Positions 49,618 to 58,439 of a DNA stretch of 64,000 nt are shown here, in pieces. The position numbers and the translations under genes were made by a program. The stretch's first letter is position 1. The number at the start of each line of letters is the position of its first letter. Origin of the DNA: Paenibacillus uliginis N3/975 (GTDB lineage: Bacteria > Bacillota > Bacilli > Paenibacillales > Paenibacillaceae); NCBI RefSeq assembly GCF_900177425.1, contig NZ_LT840184.1, positions 2,972,669 through 3,036,668 of the forward strand, written 5' to 3'. The notes under the pieces are model-generated. The model searched no databases. It saw only the letters and a list, made by a program, of their open reading frames with translations, and was not told the DNA's origin.

Positions 49618-49757
49618 CCGTTGTCCGACGACAAGAACTTATAGACTATGAAAGCCGCATAAACTGCGGCTTTTTTTGTTATAAGTACCCAAGTTCTTGT
49701 CCTAACTCAATGACAAGAACTTGTACACTTATCCGATTAGAAATTTATCTAATGCAA
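49618..49757 (+). repeat. Dispersed hairpin element A, copy 3
   Basis: GACAAGAACTTATAGAC is followed by the terminator-like GCCGCATAAACTGCGGC plus T-run, then CAAGTTCTTGTC (49690-49701) pairing with GACAAGAACTTG (49712-49723), and the tail CCGATTAGAAATTTATCTAATG. The 467-base gap after helD contains this and boundary hairpin copy 8. Confidence 0.8.
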
Positions 49758-49775
49758 TTCGGTATAGGCATCTAT

Positions 49776-49798
49776 TACGCTAACGGGCAGGATAACGG
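49776..49798 (+). repeat. Boundary hairpin B, copy 8
   Basis: TACGCTAACGGGCAGGATAACG: conserved loop, weakly paired arms; it lies 50 bases before the IS element. Confidence 0.55.
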
Positions 49799-49848
49799 AA
49801 AAAAGGCATGTAATATATAATATAAAATAAGTGACGTTTTCGGTTTAA

Positions 49849-51200
49849 CCCCCTAATCTTGGACACTAGCCACCTCATTCTCGGGATATCGCATCATAAC
49901 GCAATTTTTGCAGGAGTAATCGTTCCTTCGTTCACCAAACGCAAATACTCCTTAGGCGGCCAGTCATGAAGGCTTCCATGAATGCGCTCGTTGTTGTAAT
50001 AGCGAATGAACCGATCTACTTCCGAAAAGGCTTCCTCATAATCCTCAAAACAGTGTCGTTGGTAGCACTCGCGTTCCACAATACTGTGGTAGGACTCAAT
50101 GAAGGCATTCTTGTTCGGTGTCCGGTTCGGAGTACGTTCATGTTCAAGGCCTGCCTGTTCACAGAAAGCATGGAACGCCTTGCTGACGAACTGGGGGCCA
50201 TTGTCAGTACGAATAACCAACTTCTGCTCATCTCCGTACACTTTACGCGTAAGGAGCGCTTTCTGGAGTGTACGTAAGATATCTTGGGTGTGGCAGGTTT
50301 TCCCGCGATGGTACGCTACAATTCGGCGGTCAAACACGTCAATAATGCTGGCCAGGTAGAAATGCCGGCGTTTTCCCGCCACGTAGCCATACTTAATATC
50401 CATCTGCCACAACTGGTTGGCGCCATTTACCACCCGGTTATTCGCTACTCTTTTGGGAACAGGGTTCGTTCTTTCTCGTTGTGGAAGGAGAATCCCCAAG
50501 GACTTGCAGAGACGGTATACCTTCTTTTTGTTAATCACTAGCTTGTACTTTCGGCGCAGCAAAATCGTCAGTTTCCGGTAACCAGATGCTCCATGAGGGC
50601 CTTGGATCAGACGACGAAGAAACCCTTGAATACGGGTATCAGAGACGGCCTTTCCGTTCTGGTCACAGGAATAGCCCGGGATCGGTCGTCCGTTGCTGAT
50701 CGGCTGCTGACGTTCAGGATGCTTCAAACGGTAATAGTACGTGGATCGCGGCGCGTCACAGATCCGTAGGACGGTACGGATCGGATAGCCTTGCTCAATC
50801 CAATAGGAGGCTATTTGTAGTCGGGATACTTTTTTTTTACGAGATCTTTGAGGATGTGGTTTTCAAGTTCCTTCTCCCCCAACAGTTTCATCGCCTCATC
50901 ATATTTTTGCTGCAGCTCTTGGAATTTGGCCGCATCCTGCTCTATTTTTTGGGCTTCTTTCTGCTTTTTGACCATAAGATCTCCCACCTCATCCTCATAT
51001 TGACGAACCCAGCCGCTTAACGTTTTGGGAGACATGCCGTATTTTCTCGCAACGATCTCTGTCCGGTAACCAGACAGCACCTCTACGACATACTCTTTTT
51101 TCGCCTCAACCGGGCATCGAAATCGTCTTTTCATGGACGGACTCCTCATTTCTTTTTAGTGTATCTGAGGTACCTTGGAGTGTCCAATTGGATTAGGGGG
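49849..51200 (-). mobile_element. IS3-family insertion sequence, apparently intact
   Basis: A ~1.35-kb element. The left end CCCCCTAATC.TTGGACACT and the complement of the right end, CCCCCTAATCCAATTGGACACT, form imperfect terminal inverted repeats. It carries orfA and orfB on the minus strand with a frameshift site between them. No clear target-site duplication is visible at these ends, so the exact boundaries are approximate. Confidence 0.85.
49894..51149 (-). CDS. IS3-family OrfAB transposase (programmed -1 frameshift)
   Basis: OrfA (50811-51149, 112 residues) has a helix-turn-helix (SGYRTEIVARKYGMSPKTL) and a leucine-zipper-like tail. OrfB, listed from ATG 50727 but open further upstream, holds the DDE catalytic triad: Asp in QLWQMDIKYG, Asp in VIRTDNGPQF and Glu in NAFIESYHS. 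Near the OrfA stop a run of nine A on the coding strand followed by G (50829-50838) is a classic slippery site. A -1 shift there joins OrfA to OrfB in frame (VSRLQIASYWIEQGYPIRT). All parts look intact, so it may be active. Confidence 0.9.
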
Positions 51201-51225
51201 CTATAAAGTTTTAGGTGGTTAGCAA

Positions 51226-51643
51226 TTGAAACAAATTCATGATTTTGATAAAGACCTATGGTTCACTCTTGAAGAACATTGCAAAGGCAAGCATTTCATT
51301 GTGGGGAATCCTCATACTTTTCATGGGAGAATATCAGCGTTATTGCCCGCAAAAAGATGTGTTCTTTAATGTTTCGCTTGGGGAGATAGGTGACATGCCC
51401 TTAAATACAAAGTATTGGATTAAGGGTTTCTTATCAGGGAATGAACCATCACCTCCAGTCGATGAAAAAGGTGATATATATCCGCCGATACACGAAGATA
51501 ATATTCATTGGGATAAAAGCGTCGCTTTGTTCCACAAAACAGGTTCTTGGTATTCGGGTGAAAGGAATTGTACAATTTGTGGGATGAAATTATTAAATTC
51601 TTGGACAGATTTTGATTGTGAAAATTGTTTAGAAGAGAAATAG
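51226..51643 (+). pseudogene. Frameshifted gene for a zinc-ribbon-like hypothetical protein
   Basis: TTG 51226, preceded by AGGTGG, opens MKQIHDFDKDLWFTLEEH and runs to about 51340 (GRISALLPAK). The continuation is in the next frame: PQKDVFFNVSLGEIGDMPLN to the stop at 51643, with a C-terminal CTICGMKLL..CENCLEEK zinc-ribbon pair. One extra base in TTATTG near 51342 explains the break. The protein would be ~138 residues. The family is not recognised. It lies 26 bases from the IS end, although the break itself is downstream. Confidence 0.65.
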
Positions 51644-51645
51644 TG

Positions 51646-51671
51646 TTCAACTAACGGGCAGGAATGTTGAA
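51646..51671 (+). repeat. Boundary hairpin B, copy 9
   Basis: TTCAAC, loop TAACGGGCAGGAAT, GTTGAA: a perfect 6-bp stem with arm bases not shared by other copies. It begins three bases after the preceding stop. Confidence 0.7.
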
Positions 51672-51725
51672 GACCAACCACAATAATTTTCATACTAATG
51701 CAGAGCGAAGTGAGGGAGTGCTTTT

Positions 51726-52028
51726 TTGGAAACCGATGTGTGGATTCCCTTAATAAATATAGAAGACGACAGAAAAATTTGGGTAGGGACAAAAGTCAGG
51801 TTATATAATGTGGGATTAAATGTGAAGGATAAGTCTCTTGATTATTACGACTATCTGGTATCGAATATCTATGACAACAATGACTATCTCCAATTAACTA
51901 ACCTCTCGAAAGGAGAAGCTGGAAATATCATTTGTGTTATAAAAAAGGACAGTCTACATCATTATGCTTTAGGTAAGTCTCTAAAGGAAATGATGGAATC
52001 AGAAAATACGTATGTGCTTCTGGAGTAA
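51726..52028 (+). CDS. Hypothetical 100-residue protein
   Basis: A soluble acidic protein starting at TTG 51726 (METDVWIPLINIEDDRKIWV) after GTGAGGGAGTG. Aromatic-rich beta strands (SLDYYDYLVSNIYDNNDYL) and the C-terminal helix (KSLKEMMESENTYVLLE) resemble small immunity-type proteins in size and feel, but no family can be named. Boundary repeats flank it on both sides. Confidence 0.55.
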   Translation: METDVWIPLINIEDDRKIWVGTKVRLYNVGLNVKDKSLDYYDYLVSNIYDNNDYLQLTNLSKGEAGNIICVIKKDSLHHYALGKSLKEMMESENTYVLLE

Positions 52029-52057
52029 CTAGAAGCACCTCCTTAGATCAAACTCAA

Positions 52058-52083
52058 TTATGCTAACGGGCAGGATAGTTTAA
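52058..52083 (+). repeat. Boundary hairpin B, copy 10
   Basis: TTATGCTAACGGGCAGGATAGTTTAA: CTA/TAG closing pairs and partly paired TTA arms around the conserved loop, 29 bases after a stop codon. Confidence 0.65.
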
Positions 52084-52257
52084 TCAAACATGGTGAAAAG
52101 GTTGCTGGCATAGGTGATCTTATTGCTCAGAGGAGCAAGGAAATCAACTGATTAAATCGAAATATATGTATAATCGCCTAATCGCGAGAACGCATTGCGT
52201 CAAATGCAAGGCATCGTCGTCGTGTAAATGACAAGATTATTAAGGAAATGAAAGGTG

Positions 52258-53436
52258 ATGAATGGAGCGGTGGTAAATATAACAATTAAAAATAATACAA
52301 TTATTGATTTTGAAAATAAAAGTGAACGGATCTACGCCTGTGTTAAAAAATGCCTTGTGGAAGAAGAAATAGAGTCACTGAATGTTATCTGCGACGATGT
52401 TGGTTACAAAACACCAAACTTCACAACATCTGGGATCTATTGTTTGCACGGAATAGTAAGGTTGCAGAATAGTGAAGATAAACCATGGAGTGTCATCGTA
52501 AAGGTGATTAAACCGGACAGTGTAGAGAAGAATTATGCAGAGCATCACAATTATTGGCGACGGGAAGCTCTCGTGTTTAATTCGGGTATTTTGAACGAGC
52601 TGCCGGATTTTATAAAGGTCGCTAGATGCTTTTTGGTTGAAGAGTTACCCGACGAAACAATATGGATATGGATGGAGCACATCGAGGGTGAATATGCAGG
52701 TACAGTGGAACAGTTCTCCTTTATCGCACGACAATTAGGACGGTTTAATGGTGCCTATATTACGGGAGACAAAGCATTACCCCGTTATGATTGGTTATGC
52801 AAATCCTGGCTTAAATCATGGACGACAGCCAGCCGTAAATATGCACCCAGTGTTGATACATATGTTGAAAGATTATCTAATGATGATTTAAGAACGATAT
52901 GGGCTTGGTATGAAAATCTCATTAGGAAACTTGATATTGCTATTGAATCGCTTCAACGATTGCCTCGTGTATTGGCACATCAAGACTTGAGTCAAATGAA
53001 TATGCTCCTTGTGACAAGCGATAACTCCACCCCTCAACTATTGCTGATTGACTGGCAATTTCTGAGTATCTCAGGTATTGGAGAGGATCTAGGTAAGATG
53101 TTTGGGGTGAATATGAGTCTAGGGATAATTCAGCCTGACCATTATGATGAATTCCAAACATCATTATATAATTCTTATTTAGAAGGACTGCGTACCGCAG
53201 GTTGGCAGGGAGATGAGAAGTTAGTGCGATATGGATTCTGTTTAAGTATGGCTTTAAGAAGTGTATGGGAAGTTCCTAAATACTTTTCAATGTTAGCTCA
53301 GTTGGAGACAGAGCCACAAAACCAAAATCTTAAAGATCGTTTATACAGACTTGAAAGGATTATCTCGATTCAAAAGGACATGCATACGGAAGTTGAGTTA
53401 ATGATGCCTAAGTTAGGGTTTTGCACCGTCCATTAA
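52258..53436 (+). CDS. Aminoglycoside phosphotransferase-fold kinase
   Basis: A 392-residue protein kinase-like phosphotransferase. The N-lobe reads WSVIVKVIKPD with its ATP lysine, and WIWMEHIEGEYAG is the hinge. The catalytic loop is LAHQDLSQMNMLL and the metal motif LLIDWQFLSISGIGEDLG. Gln after His in the HQD motif differs from the usual HGD/HND. The substrate could be an antibiotic, a sugar or a small alcohol; it is more distant from known resistance enzymes than the APH(6)-like gene. It is bracketed by boundary repeats. Confidence 0.75.
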   Translation: MNGAVVNITIKNNTIIDFENKSERIYACVKKCLVEEEIESLNVICDDVGYKTPNFTTSGIYCLHGIVRLQNSEDKPWSVIVKVIKPDSVEKNYAEHHNYWRREALVFNSGILNELPDFIKVARCFLVEELPDETIWIWMEHIEGEYAGTVEQFSFIARQLGRFNGAYITGDKALPRYDWLCKSWLKSWTTASRKYAPSVDTYVERLSNDDLRTIWAWYENLIRKLDIAIESLQRLPRVLAHQDLSQMNMLLVTSDNSTPQLLLIDWQFLSISGIGEDLGKMFGVNMSLGIIQPDHYDEFQTSLYNSYLEGLRTAGWQGDEKLVRYGFCLSMALRSVWEVPKYFSMLAQLETEPQNQNLKDRLYRLERIISIQKDMHTEVELMMPKLGFCTVH

Positions 53437-53461
53437 ACTAACGGGAAACGATAGCTTAATG
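53431..53461 (+). repeat. Boundary hairpin B, copy 11
   Basis: CATTAAACTA and TAGCTTAATG pair at nine of ten positions around ACGGGAAACGA. It overlaps the stop codon of the kinase gene. Confidence 0.75.
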
Positions 53462-53653
53462 AGTACACGACGGCTGCCGTTTCCGCGAAGGTAATGTAAT
53501 CGCTTAAAATGCGGTTTATATGATAAAGGCTGTTGTCCAATGCAACGGCTAAAACAACTATCGGACAGAAGTTACTACGTTATGTAGGCGCACCAACTCA
53601 AGGAGTGGCTAAATATGTTGAACGGAGAAGGTTGGTAGAAGGGATGTGAAAGC

Positions 53654-53839
53654 ATGGGCTCTTTATCCTTATTGGGTATACTGGCGGTGATTCATGCTAT
53701 ATTACAAATTACAATTCCAGATATAATCTTAAGCCTAAAACCATGTGGAGTTAGAACTAAAGAAGCAGTAAAAATTGGAGGTTTAATTACACTACCAATT
53801 GGTATAATTCTAATTATTGCAGATTTAGTTATATTTTAG
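53654..53839 (+). CDS. Small two-helix membrane protein
   Basis: A 61-residue hydrophobic protein with two predicted transmembrane helices (LSLLGILAVIHAILQITI and GGLITLPIGIILIIADLVIF) joined by a short basic loop (CGVRTKEAVKI). AGAAGGGATGTGAAAGC gives a fair ribosome site. It stands alone between repeats. No family is recognised. Confidence 0.5.
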   Translation: MGSLSLLGILAVIHAILQITIPDIILSLKPCGVRTKEAVKIGGLITLPIGIILIIADLVIF

Positions 53840-53868
53840 ACATTATAAGCCACATGTGAGCCATGCTC

Positions 53869-53931
53869 CATTGTCAGACGACAAGAACATATAGACTTTG
53901 CTACTTAGCCGATTAGATAATTATCTAATCA
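53869..53931 (+). repeat. Dispersed hairpin element A, truncated copy 4
   Basis: It retains GACGACAAGAACATATAGAC and the tail AGCCGATTAGATAATTATCTAAT, whose GATTAGATAA/TTATCTAATC is a perfect palindrome; the middle hairpins are deleted. Confidence 0.7.
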
Positions 53932-54013
53932 ACTTTTATACTTACGTGGAGGAACTCGCTTTGCGGTTTGAGAAGTTAGGAACGTCGAGGGCAAAAACAG
54001 CATGGTCGACGTT

Positions 54014-54145
54014 TGTCTGACGACAATAAAATGAAGACTTTGAAAGTCGCATTATATGCGGCTTTTTTGTTTGAAGTAACCAAGTTCTTGTCGTAACTCA
54101 ATGACAAGAACTTGGTTACTTCGCCGATTAGATGAGTGTCTAATG
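54014..54145 (+). repeat. Dispersed hairpin element A, copy 5
   Basis: Terminator-like GTCGCATTATATGCGGC with T-run, then AAGTAACCAAGTTCTTGTC (54074-54092) pairing perfectly with 54103-54121, and a tail CCGATTAGATGAGTGTCTAATG. Outer arms AAGTAACC/GGTTACTT are copy-specific. It fills most of the 493-base gap 53840-54332. Confidence 0.85.
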
Positions 54146-54164
54146 TCTGGGCGCATCTACAGCT

Positions 54165-54185
54165 TGTTAAGCTAACGGGCGATTC
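54165..54185 (+). repeat. Boundary hairpin B, copy 12 (left half)
   Basis: GTTAAGCTAACGGGC is followed by unrelated sequence. It comes right after element A copy 5 with the link ACAGCTT, the same order as at 62150-62219. Confidence 0.55.
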
Positions 54186-54332
54186 TTTTTGAGTTCACCA
54201 GAGTGATATGGAATACAATTGCTACGATAAATTTTACAAAAAGAAAATGTAGAATTCATAAAATCCCCCAAGTCCTTTTATATACTTAAATTGTTCGATA
54301 TAGCGAATCAAAAGGACTAGGTGGTAGATACA

Positions 54333-54872
54333 ATGTTAAAAAAACGTGATTTGCACGAATGCCATTCACTGTATAACTTGATGATGGATCCTGCAGTTTT
54401 TCCTTACGTTCGTTATAAATGCCAATCTTATGAAGAATATTTATTCATAACCAAACGGTTGATCGTTGAAGAAGAACAGGAGACAATTATTTCTAGAACG
54501 ATTCTTAACGATGTGGGACATCCCATTGGTACCATTGATCTATACGATATTGTTAATAAAACAGGCTTCTTGGCCACATGGATTGGAACTCCTTATTTTG
54601 GAAAAGGTTATAACCAACGAGCGAAGGAATCCTTTTTTGCTGAACTTTTTCTTCAACATAATATCGAAACGGTATTTTTGAAGATCCGAAAACAAAATAT
54701 TCGATCGAAGAAGGCGGTAGAAAAAATACCGTATGCCAAATTAGCAAATGATATAAACCAGCAAATATATAAATCGATAAATAATTCGCAACAGATCTAT
54801 GATTTGTATTATGTGGAGCCGTTAGGCTTTTTAGAAAGCAGTAAAGTCATGCAAATAGAGGTTGCTACGTAG
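54333..54872 (+). CDS. GNAT-family acetyltransferase
   Basis: A 179-residue protein with the RimJ/RimL-type GNAT pattern: HSLYNLMMDPAVFPYVRYKC near the start, HPIGTIDLYDIV, the acetyl-CoA loop IGTPYFGKGYNQRAKESF and IRKQNIRSKKAVEKI. It may acetylate a ribosomal or small-molecule amine; the substrate is unknown. ATG 54333 is better placed to AGGTGG than GTG 54321. Confidence 0.75.
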   Translation: MLKKRDLHECHSLYNLMMDPAVFPYVRYKCQSYEEYLFITKRLIVEEEQETIISRTILNDVGHPIGTIDLYDIVNKTGFLATWIGTPYFGKGYNQRAKESFFAELFLQHNIETVFLKIRKQNIRSKKAVEKIPYAKLANDINQQIYKSINNSQQIYDLYYVEPLGFLESSKVMQIEVAT

Positions 54873-54911
54873 CAAACTGTGCAAAAAAACTGTATTCAAA
54901 GTGGTATTATA

Positions 54912-54960
54912 TCCATAATAAAACAAGCCATTCTGTGTCTGCTTTAGAAATAAAAAATGT
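54912..54960 (+). repeat. 49-base copy of an internal tetR segment
   Basis: These 49 bases are identical to 55214-55262 inside the tetR gene (its C-terminal TFFISKADTEWLVLLW codons, read on the minus strand). Flanks differ. It is a micro-duplication some 300 bases downstream of the original, in the 282-base gap after the GNAT gene. Confidence 0.9.
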
Positions 54961-55154
54961 ATTTAATCAGCAAATTGTGACATTTGTTAAGGACACGCAT
55001 TCTGCACCTGAAGAAAATTCGATTTAAAAAAGTTCTTCTCCAAGAGTATCCCTCCGATTCTTTGAGACCCGACTTGCTCTGGCCTTTAGGACGAGGGATT
55101 TTTTGGATAATTTTAACATATCAAAGTTGAATTTTACTTTTTTTAGATGATGTA

Positions 55155-55787
55155 TTATAAATTTGATTCGATTAATGATTGGATATAGATTTCAATCATT
55201 TTAATATTTTCTTTCCATAATAAAACAAGCCATTCTGTGTCTGCTTTAGAAATAAAAAATGTTGCAAATCCATTTATATAAGCTCCTAATAAATCATTTA
55301 CTAACTCCAAGTCATTCGCGTCTAGTGTATCACCATAAAAATCATTTACTAAAATCTCAAAGAAATCAAACGGTGTTTTTTCGCTGTCTTTACCATAGAT
55401 AAGATCATCAAATTCCGTATCATATGAAGACTTCACTACAAATTGCATTTGAACATTAATTAAATTTAAGTAGTCTTTATTTTTTTCTTCAATGAAGAAG
55501 AGAAAATATTTGAGCATAATATCCGCAAAAGAATCCGTTTCCTTAGCTTCTTGATAAATTTGTTCCAGTGCTTCACTCATTAACACATCAGCATAAATAA
55601 AAGCTTCTTGTTGAATAGTCTCCATAGAACCAAAGTGATGAAACACGCTTGCTTTACTAACATTTGCCTTCTTTGCTATGCTGTTGGCACTTAATGCTTC
55701 TAACCCATTTTCTGCTATTAAAGTGATTGTAGCGTGTAATAAAGCTTCTTTTGTTTTGTTCCCCTTTTTTTCTCTACCATCTATCAT
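55155..55787 (-). CDS. TetR-family transcriptional regulator
   Basis: A 210-residue TetR-type repressor. The DNA-binding domain is KEALLHATITLIAENGLEA then NSIAKKANVSKASVFHHFGS. The helical C-domain, with DYLNLINVQMQFVVKSS, binds an unknown effector. The frame extends to 55844, but AGGAGG supports ATG 55787. Two TetR-type palindromes lie upstream. The divergent gene it should control appears decayed. Confidence 0.9.
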   Translation of the reverse strand: MIDGREKKGNKTKEALLHATITLIAENGLEALSANSIAKKANVSKASVFHHFGSMETIQQEAFIYADVLMSEALEQIYQEAKETDSFADIMLKYFLFFIEEKNKDYLNLINVQMQFVVKSSYDTEFDDLIYGKDSEKTPFDFFEILVNDFYGDTLDANDLELVNDLLGAYINGFATFFISKADTEWLVLLWKENIKMIEIYIQSLIESNL

Positions 55788-55850
55788 TACCGTTCCTCCT
55801 AGAATGGTTGTCACATTTTCTTCAGTTATTATAGCATAAAACAAATATGT

Positions 55851-55864
55851 TGACCGATTGGTCA
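55851..55864. promoter_or_regulatory. TetR-type operator 1
   Basis: TGACCGATTGGTCA is a nearly perfect palindrome (TGACC.GGTCA), 64 bases upstream of the tetR start. Confidence 0.75.
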
Positions 55865-55883
55865 GTTTTGCATAAAATATAAT

Positions 55884-55897
55884 TGACCGTTCGGTTA
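55884..55897. promoter_or_regulatory. TetR-type operator 2
   Basis: TGACCGTTCGGTTA repeats the operator pattern 33 bases from operator 1, about three helical turns, suggesting cooperative binding. Confidence 0.7.
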
Positions 55898-55964
55898 GTT
55901 TTTAGTTTTGTGTGCCACCTGTTTTAAGTTTTATGAAATTTTGCTTTTGATAAAAGGAAAGGAG

Positions 55965-56109
55965 AGGGCCAAAAGAAAAAGGGAAAGTTACTTATTTTTG
56001 CGAGCGTACTCGCATTGTTGACGTTGTTTATATGCTTTACACAATTTTTAAGTCTTCTGAAGAGGAAGTAGGGAAAACAGAAAAGGATTTTCATCACGTA
56101 CCATTTTGA
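55965..56109 (+). pseudogene. Decayed gene divergent from tetR
   Basis: After a good ribosome-site-like AAGGAAAGGAGAG there is no start codon. One frame reads KKKGKLLIFASVLALLTLFI and stops; the neighbouring frame continues KSSEEEVGKTEKDFHHVPF to TGA. This looks like the N-terminal membrane anchor and next segment of a lost gene, probably the former tetR target. Confidence 0.5.
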
Positions 56110-56130
56110 GTTTATATGGAGGATATTCAC

Positions 56131-58179
56131 ATGAAAAAAAGGCTTTCTTGGGTGCTATCCGCTACACTTGCGTTGACTATGATTGCACCAACCGGTGCAA
56201 TGGCTTCCAGCGTCGCCCCTACCGTTGTGGCAAGCCAAGGATTGAAGAAAATCGCTGCCGAGAATGCTGCGCTGCTTATCGAATCCACCCATACGATTAG
56301 CGTTCAGTATGCGCTGATTGACAATGGAAAAATCACTGTGTCTGGCCACACTGGCAAGGACGATGAGCCGCTGACCAAGGATACATTGTACGGTATCGGT
56401 TCGGTCAGTAAAGTATTTGGTGCCGCAGCCGTCATGAAATTGGTAGACGAAGGGAAAATCGATCTGGATACCCCCGTCGTCCAGTATATAACCGATTTCA
56501 AGATGAAGGACGAACGGTATAAGCGCATTACTCCGCGCATGCTGCTGAACCACTCTTCCGGTCTGCGAGGTACTGGATCTACGAGCGATTCTTTATTCGA
56601 GGATAATGACAGCTATGCCCATGATACCATTCTGCAGACATTGTCCGACCAGACCTTGAAGGCAGACCCTGGAGCATTCTCGGTGTATAGCAATAGCGGT
56701 TTCACGCTTGCCGAGATTCTCGTTGAAAGAGTCAGCGGCATGAGCTTTACCGAATTTCTTCATCAATATTTTACAAAGCCATTGCAGATGAATCATACGA
56801 AGACACCACAGGACAAATTGAAAGGAAGTAAGCTTGCCCGGTTCTATGTCCCGGATTACCAAGAGCAGCTTCCAGATATTTTTGTTAATGTGATCGCTGA
56901 AGGAGGGATTAATTCCACAGCAGAAGATATGGTACGATTCTCGCAAATATTTATGGGACAGGCAAATCATATCCTTTCTGACAAGTCGGTTCGGGCGATG
57001 GAACAGGAGGAATACAAGAAAGGCATCTGGCCGGAAGATACGGATGATAGTAACAATTACGGTCTCGGCTGGGACAGTGTGAAGCTATACCCGTTCAATG
57101 ATTACGGAATAAAGGGTTTGGCCAAAGGCGGGGACATCTCTACGTATGCTGCTTCTCTCGTCGTGCTTCCTGAGAAAAAGATGGCGGCTGCCGTGTTATC
57201 ATCCGGCGGTAGCAGTAGCACGAATCAACTGCTGGCAAGCGAAATGCTGCTGCTGGCGCTCAAGGAAAAGGGCGAAATCAAGAACGTCAAGCCGGATAAA
57301 TCATTCGGCAAGCCGGTTAAGGCCAAGATGCCCAATGATGTAGTGAAGCAAGCGGGCTATTACGCCAGCAGTAATACGCAGTCCCTAGTAGAAATAACCA
57401 AGGACGGGGAACTGTCCATGGCAAACGATCCGGAGACGAAGTATATATATACTTCGGATGGAAGCTTTATTAACGAGAACGGAACCTCCAAGGTCAGTTT
57501 CGTCACCGAGAAAAACGGACGCACGTATTTGTGGAAGAGAGCCTATGAGACATTGCCGGGATTGGGGCAGCTAGCAACGTCAGAGTATGCGGCCGAGAAG
57601 CTGGAAGACAACGTGCTGCCGAAGGAGACCGCCGAAGCTTGGGCAAAACGGGAAGGCGCTAAGTTCTATGTCGTGAACCAGAAATTCAGCTCCGAAGAGT
57701 ATTTCTTTGGGCAGCTGACAATCGAAATTAGCCTCGCCGACGGTCTGCCGGGTTATTGGGAGGACAGAAAAATCACAGGTCCGAATACGGCGACGAGTCA
57801 GATCCAAATCCCAGGAATAGCAGGCCGGGATACGACGGAAGCCCGGTTCTACACGAAAGACGGCATCGAATATTTGAACGTAAACGGGTACTCACTTGTG
57901 AGCGAGGCGAACGTAAAACCGATCTATGCAGGAAATCAGTCCAAGGCCACGGTGTCAGCGAACGGGGATGCTAAATGGTATACTATCCCGGCAGCGGCGG
58001 CAGGCAAAACGATGACGGTCAAACTGCCAACGAATGGTGCTTTCGCGGTATATGACGAGCAAGGATCATGCATCAGCTATAGCCTTGTCTACGGCAACAA
58101 CAAATTGACGCTGCCCAAGAACGGAACGATCGTATTTGCCGGTGAGCCGGGATCGAAATTTAAAATAGCAATGAAATAA
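56131..58179 (+). CDS. Secreted serine hydrolase of the beta-lactamase/PBP class C family
   Basis: A 682-residue exported protein. The signal peptide is residues ~1-26 (KKRLSWVLSATLALTMIAPT, AMA cleavage). The beta-lactamase-like domain spans ~35-395, with the nucleophile in IGSVSKVFG (SxxK), YSNSGF (YxN) and KGGDISTY in place of KTG. The remaining ~290 residues form beta-rich domains with no recognised name. Such proteins act as esterases, D-aminopeptidases or peptidoglycan hydrolases. ATG 56116 is in frame, but TGGAGG just before 56131 fixes the start. Confidence 0.88.
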   Translation: MKKRLSWVLSATLALTMIAPTGAMASSVAPTVVASQGLKKIAAENAALLIESTHTISVQYALIDNGKITVSGHTGKDDEPLTKDTLYGIGSVSKVFGAAAVMKLVDEGKIDLDTPVVQYITDFKMKDERYKRITPRMLLNHSSGLRGTGSTSDSLFEDNDSYAHDTILQTLSDQTLKADPGAFSVYSNSGFTLAEILVERVSGMSFTEFLHQYFTKPLQMNHTKTPQDKLKGSKLARFYVPDYQEQLPDIFVNVIAEGGINSTAEDMVRFSQIFMGQANHILSDKSVRAMEQEEYKKGIWPEDTDDSNNYGLGWDSVKLYPFNDYGIKGLAKGGDISTYAASLVVLPEKKMAAAVLSSGGSSSTNQLLASEMLLLALKEKGEIKNVKPDKSFGKPVKAKMPNDVVKQAGYYASSNTQSLVEITKDGELSMANDPETKYIYTSDGSFINENGTSKVSFVTEKNGRTYLWKRAYETLPGLGQLATSEYAAEKLEDNVLPKETAEAWAKREGAKFYVVNQKFSSEEYFFGQLTIEISLADGLPGYWEDRKITGPNTATSQIQIPGIAGRDTTEARFYTKDGIEYLNVNGYSLVSEANVKPIYAGNQSKATVSANGDAKWYTIPAAAAGKTMTVKLPTNGAFAVYDEQGSCISYSLVYGNNKLTLPKNGTIVFAGEPGSKFKIAMK

Positions 58180-58254
58180 GCTGTACTCAAAACTACGTTG
58201 TCGGTATTGGCGTTTATTCTGCTCCTATAACTTTTGTTGGTATATTATTTTGTA

Positions 58255-58288
58255 GGGGGTAGGGGTAGGGGTAGGAGTTAGAGATGGG
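58255..58288 (+). repeat. G-rich tandem repeat, potential G-quadruplex
   Basis: GGGGGTAGGGGTAGGGG is followed after 14 bases by another GGGG. It lies in the 260-base gap between the serine hydrolase and the alpha/beta hydrolase, on the non-template strand. Confidence 0.7.
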
Positions 58289-58439
58289 GAAAAAATGTAA
58301 GGACTTTTGACTCTCCGATATCCGTAGTATTCCACCGCTATAACCTCTTTGAAGACTCTGCTACTGGAGGTTATACGCTGTGGTAACATATTGCCGAACT
58401 GCCTGTTCGGCGGACAGTATTCGAGGAGGTCATAAACAG

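Noticed and set aside
49841..51210. Target-site duplication of the IS3 element
   Set aside because: The flanks GTTTAA and CTATAA do not match at the ends defined by the inverted repeats, so no duplication can be claimed.
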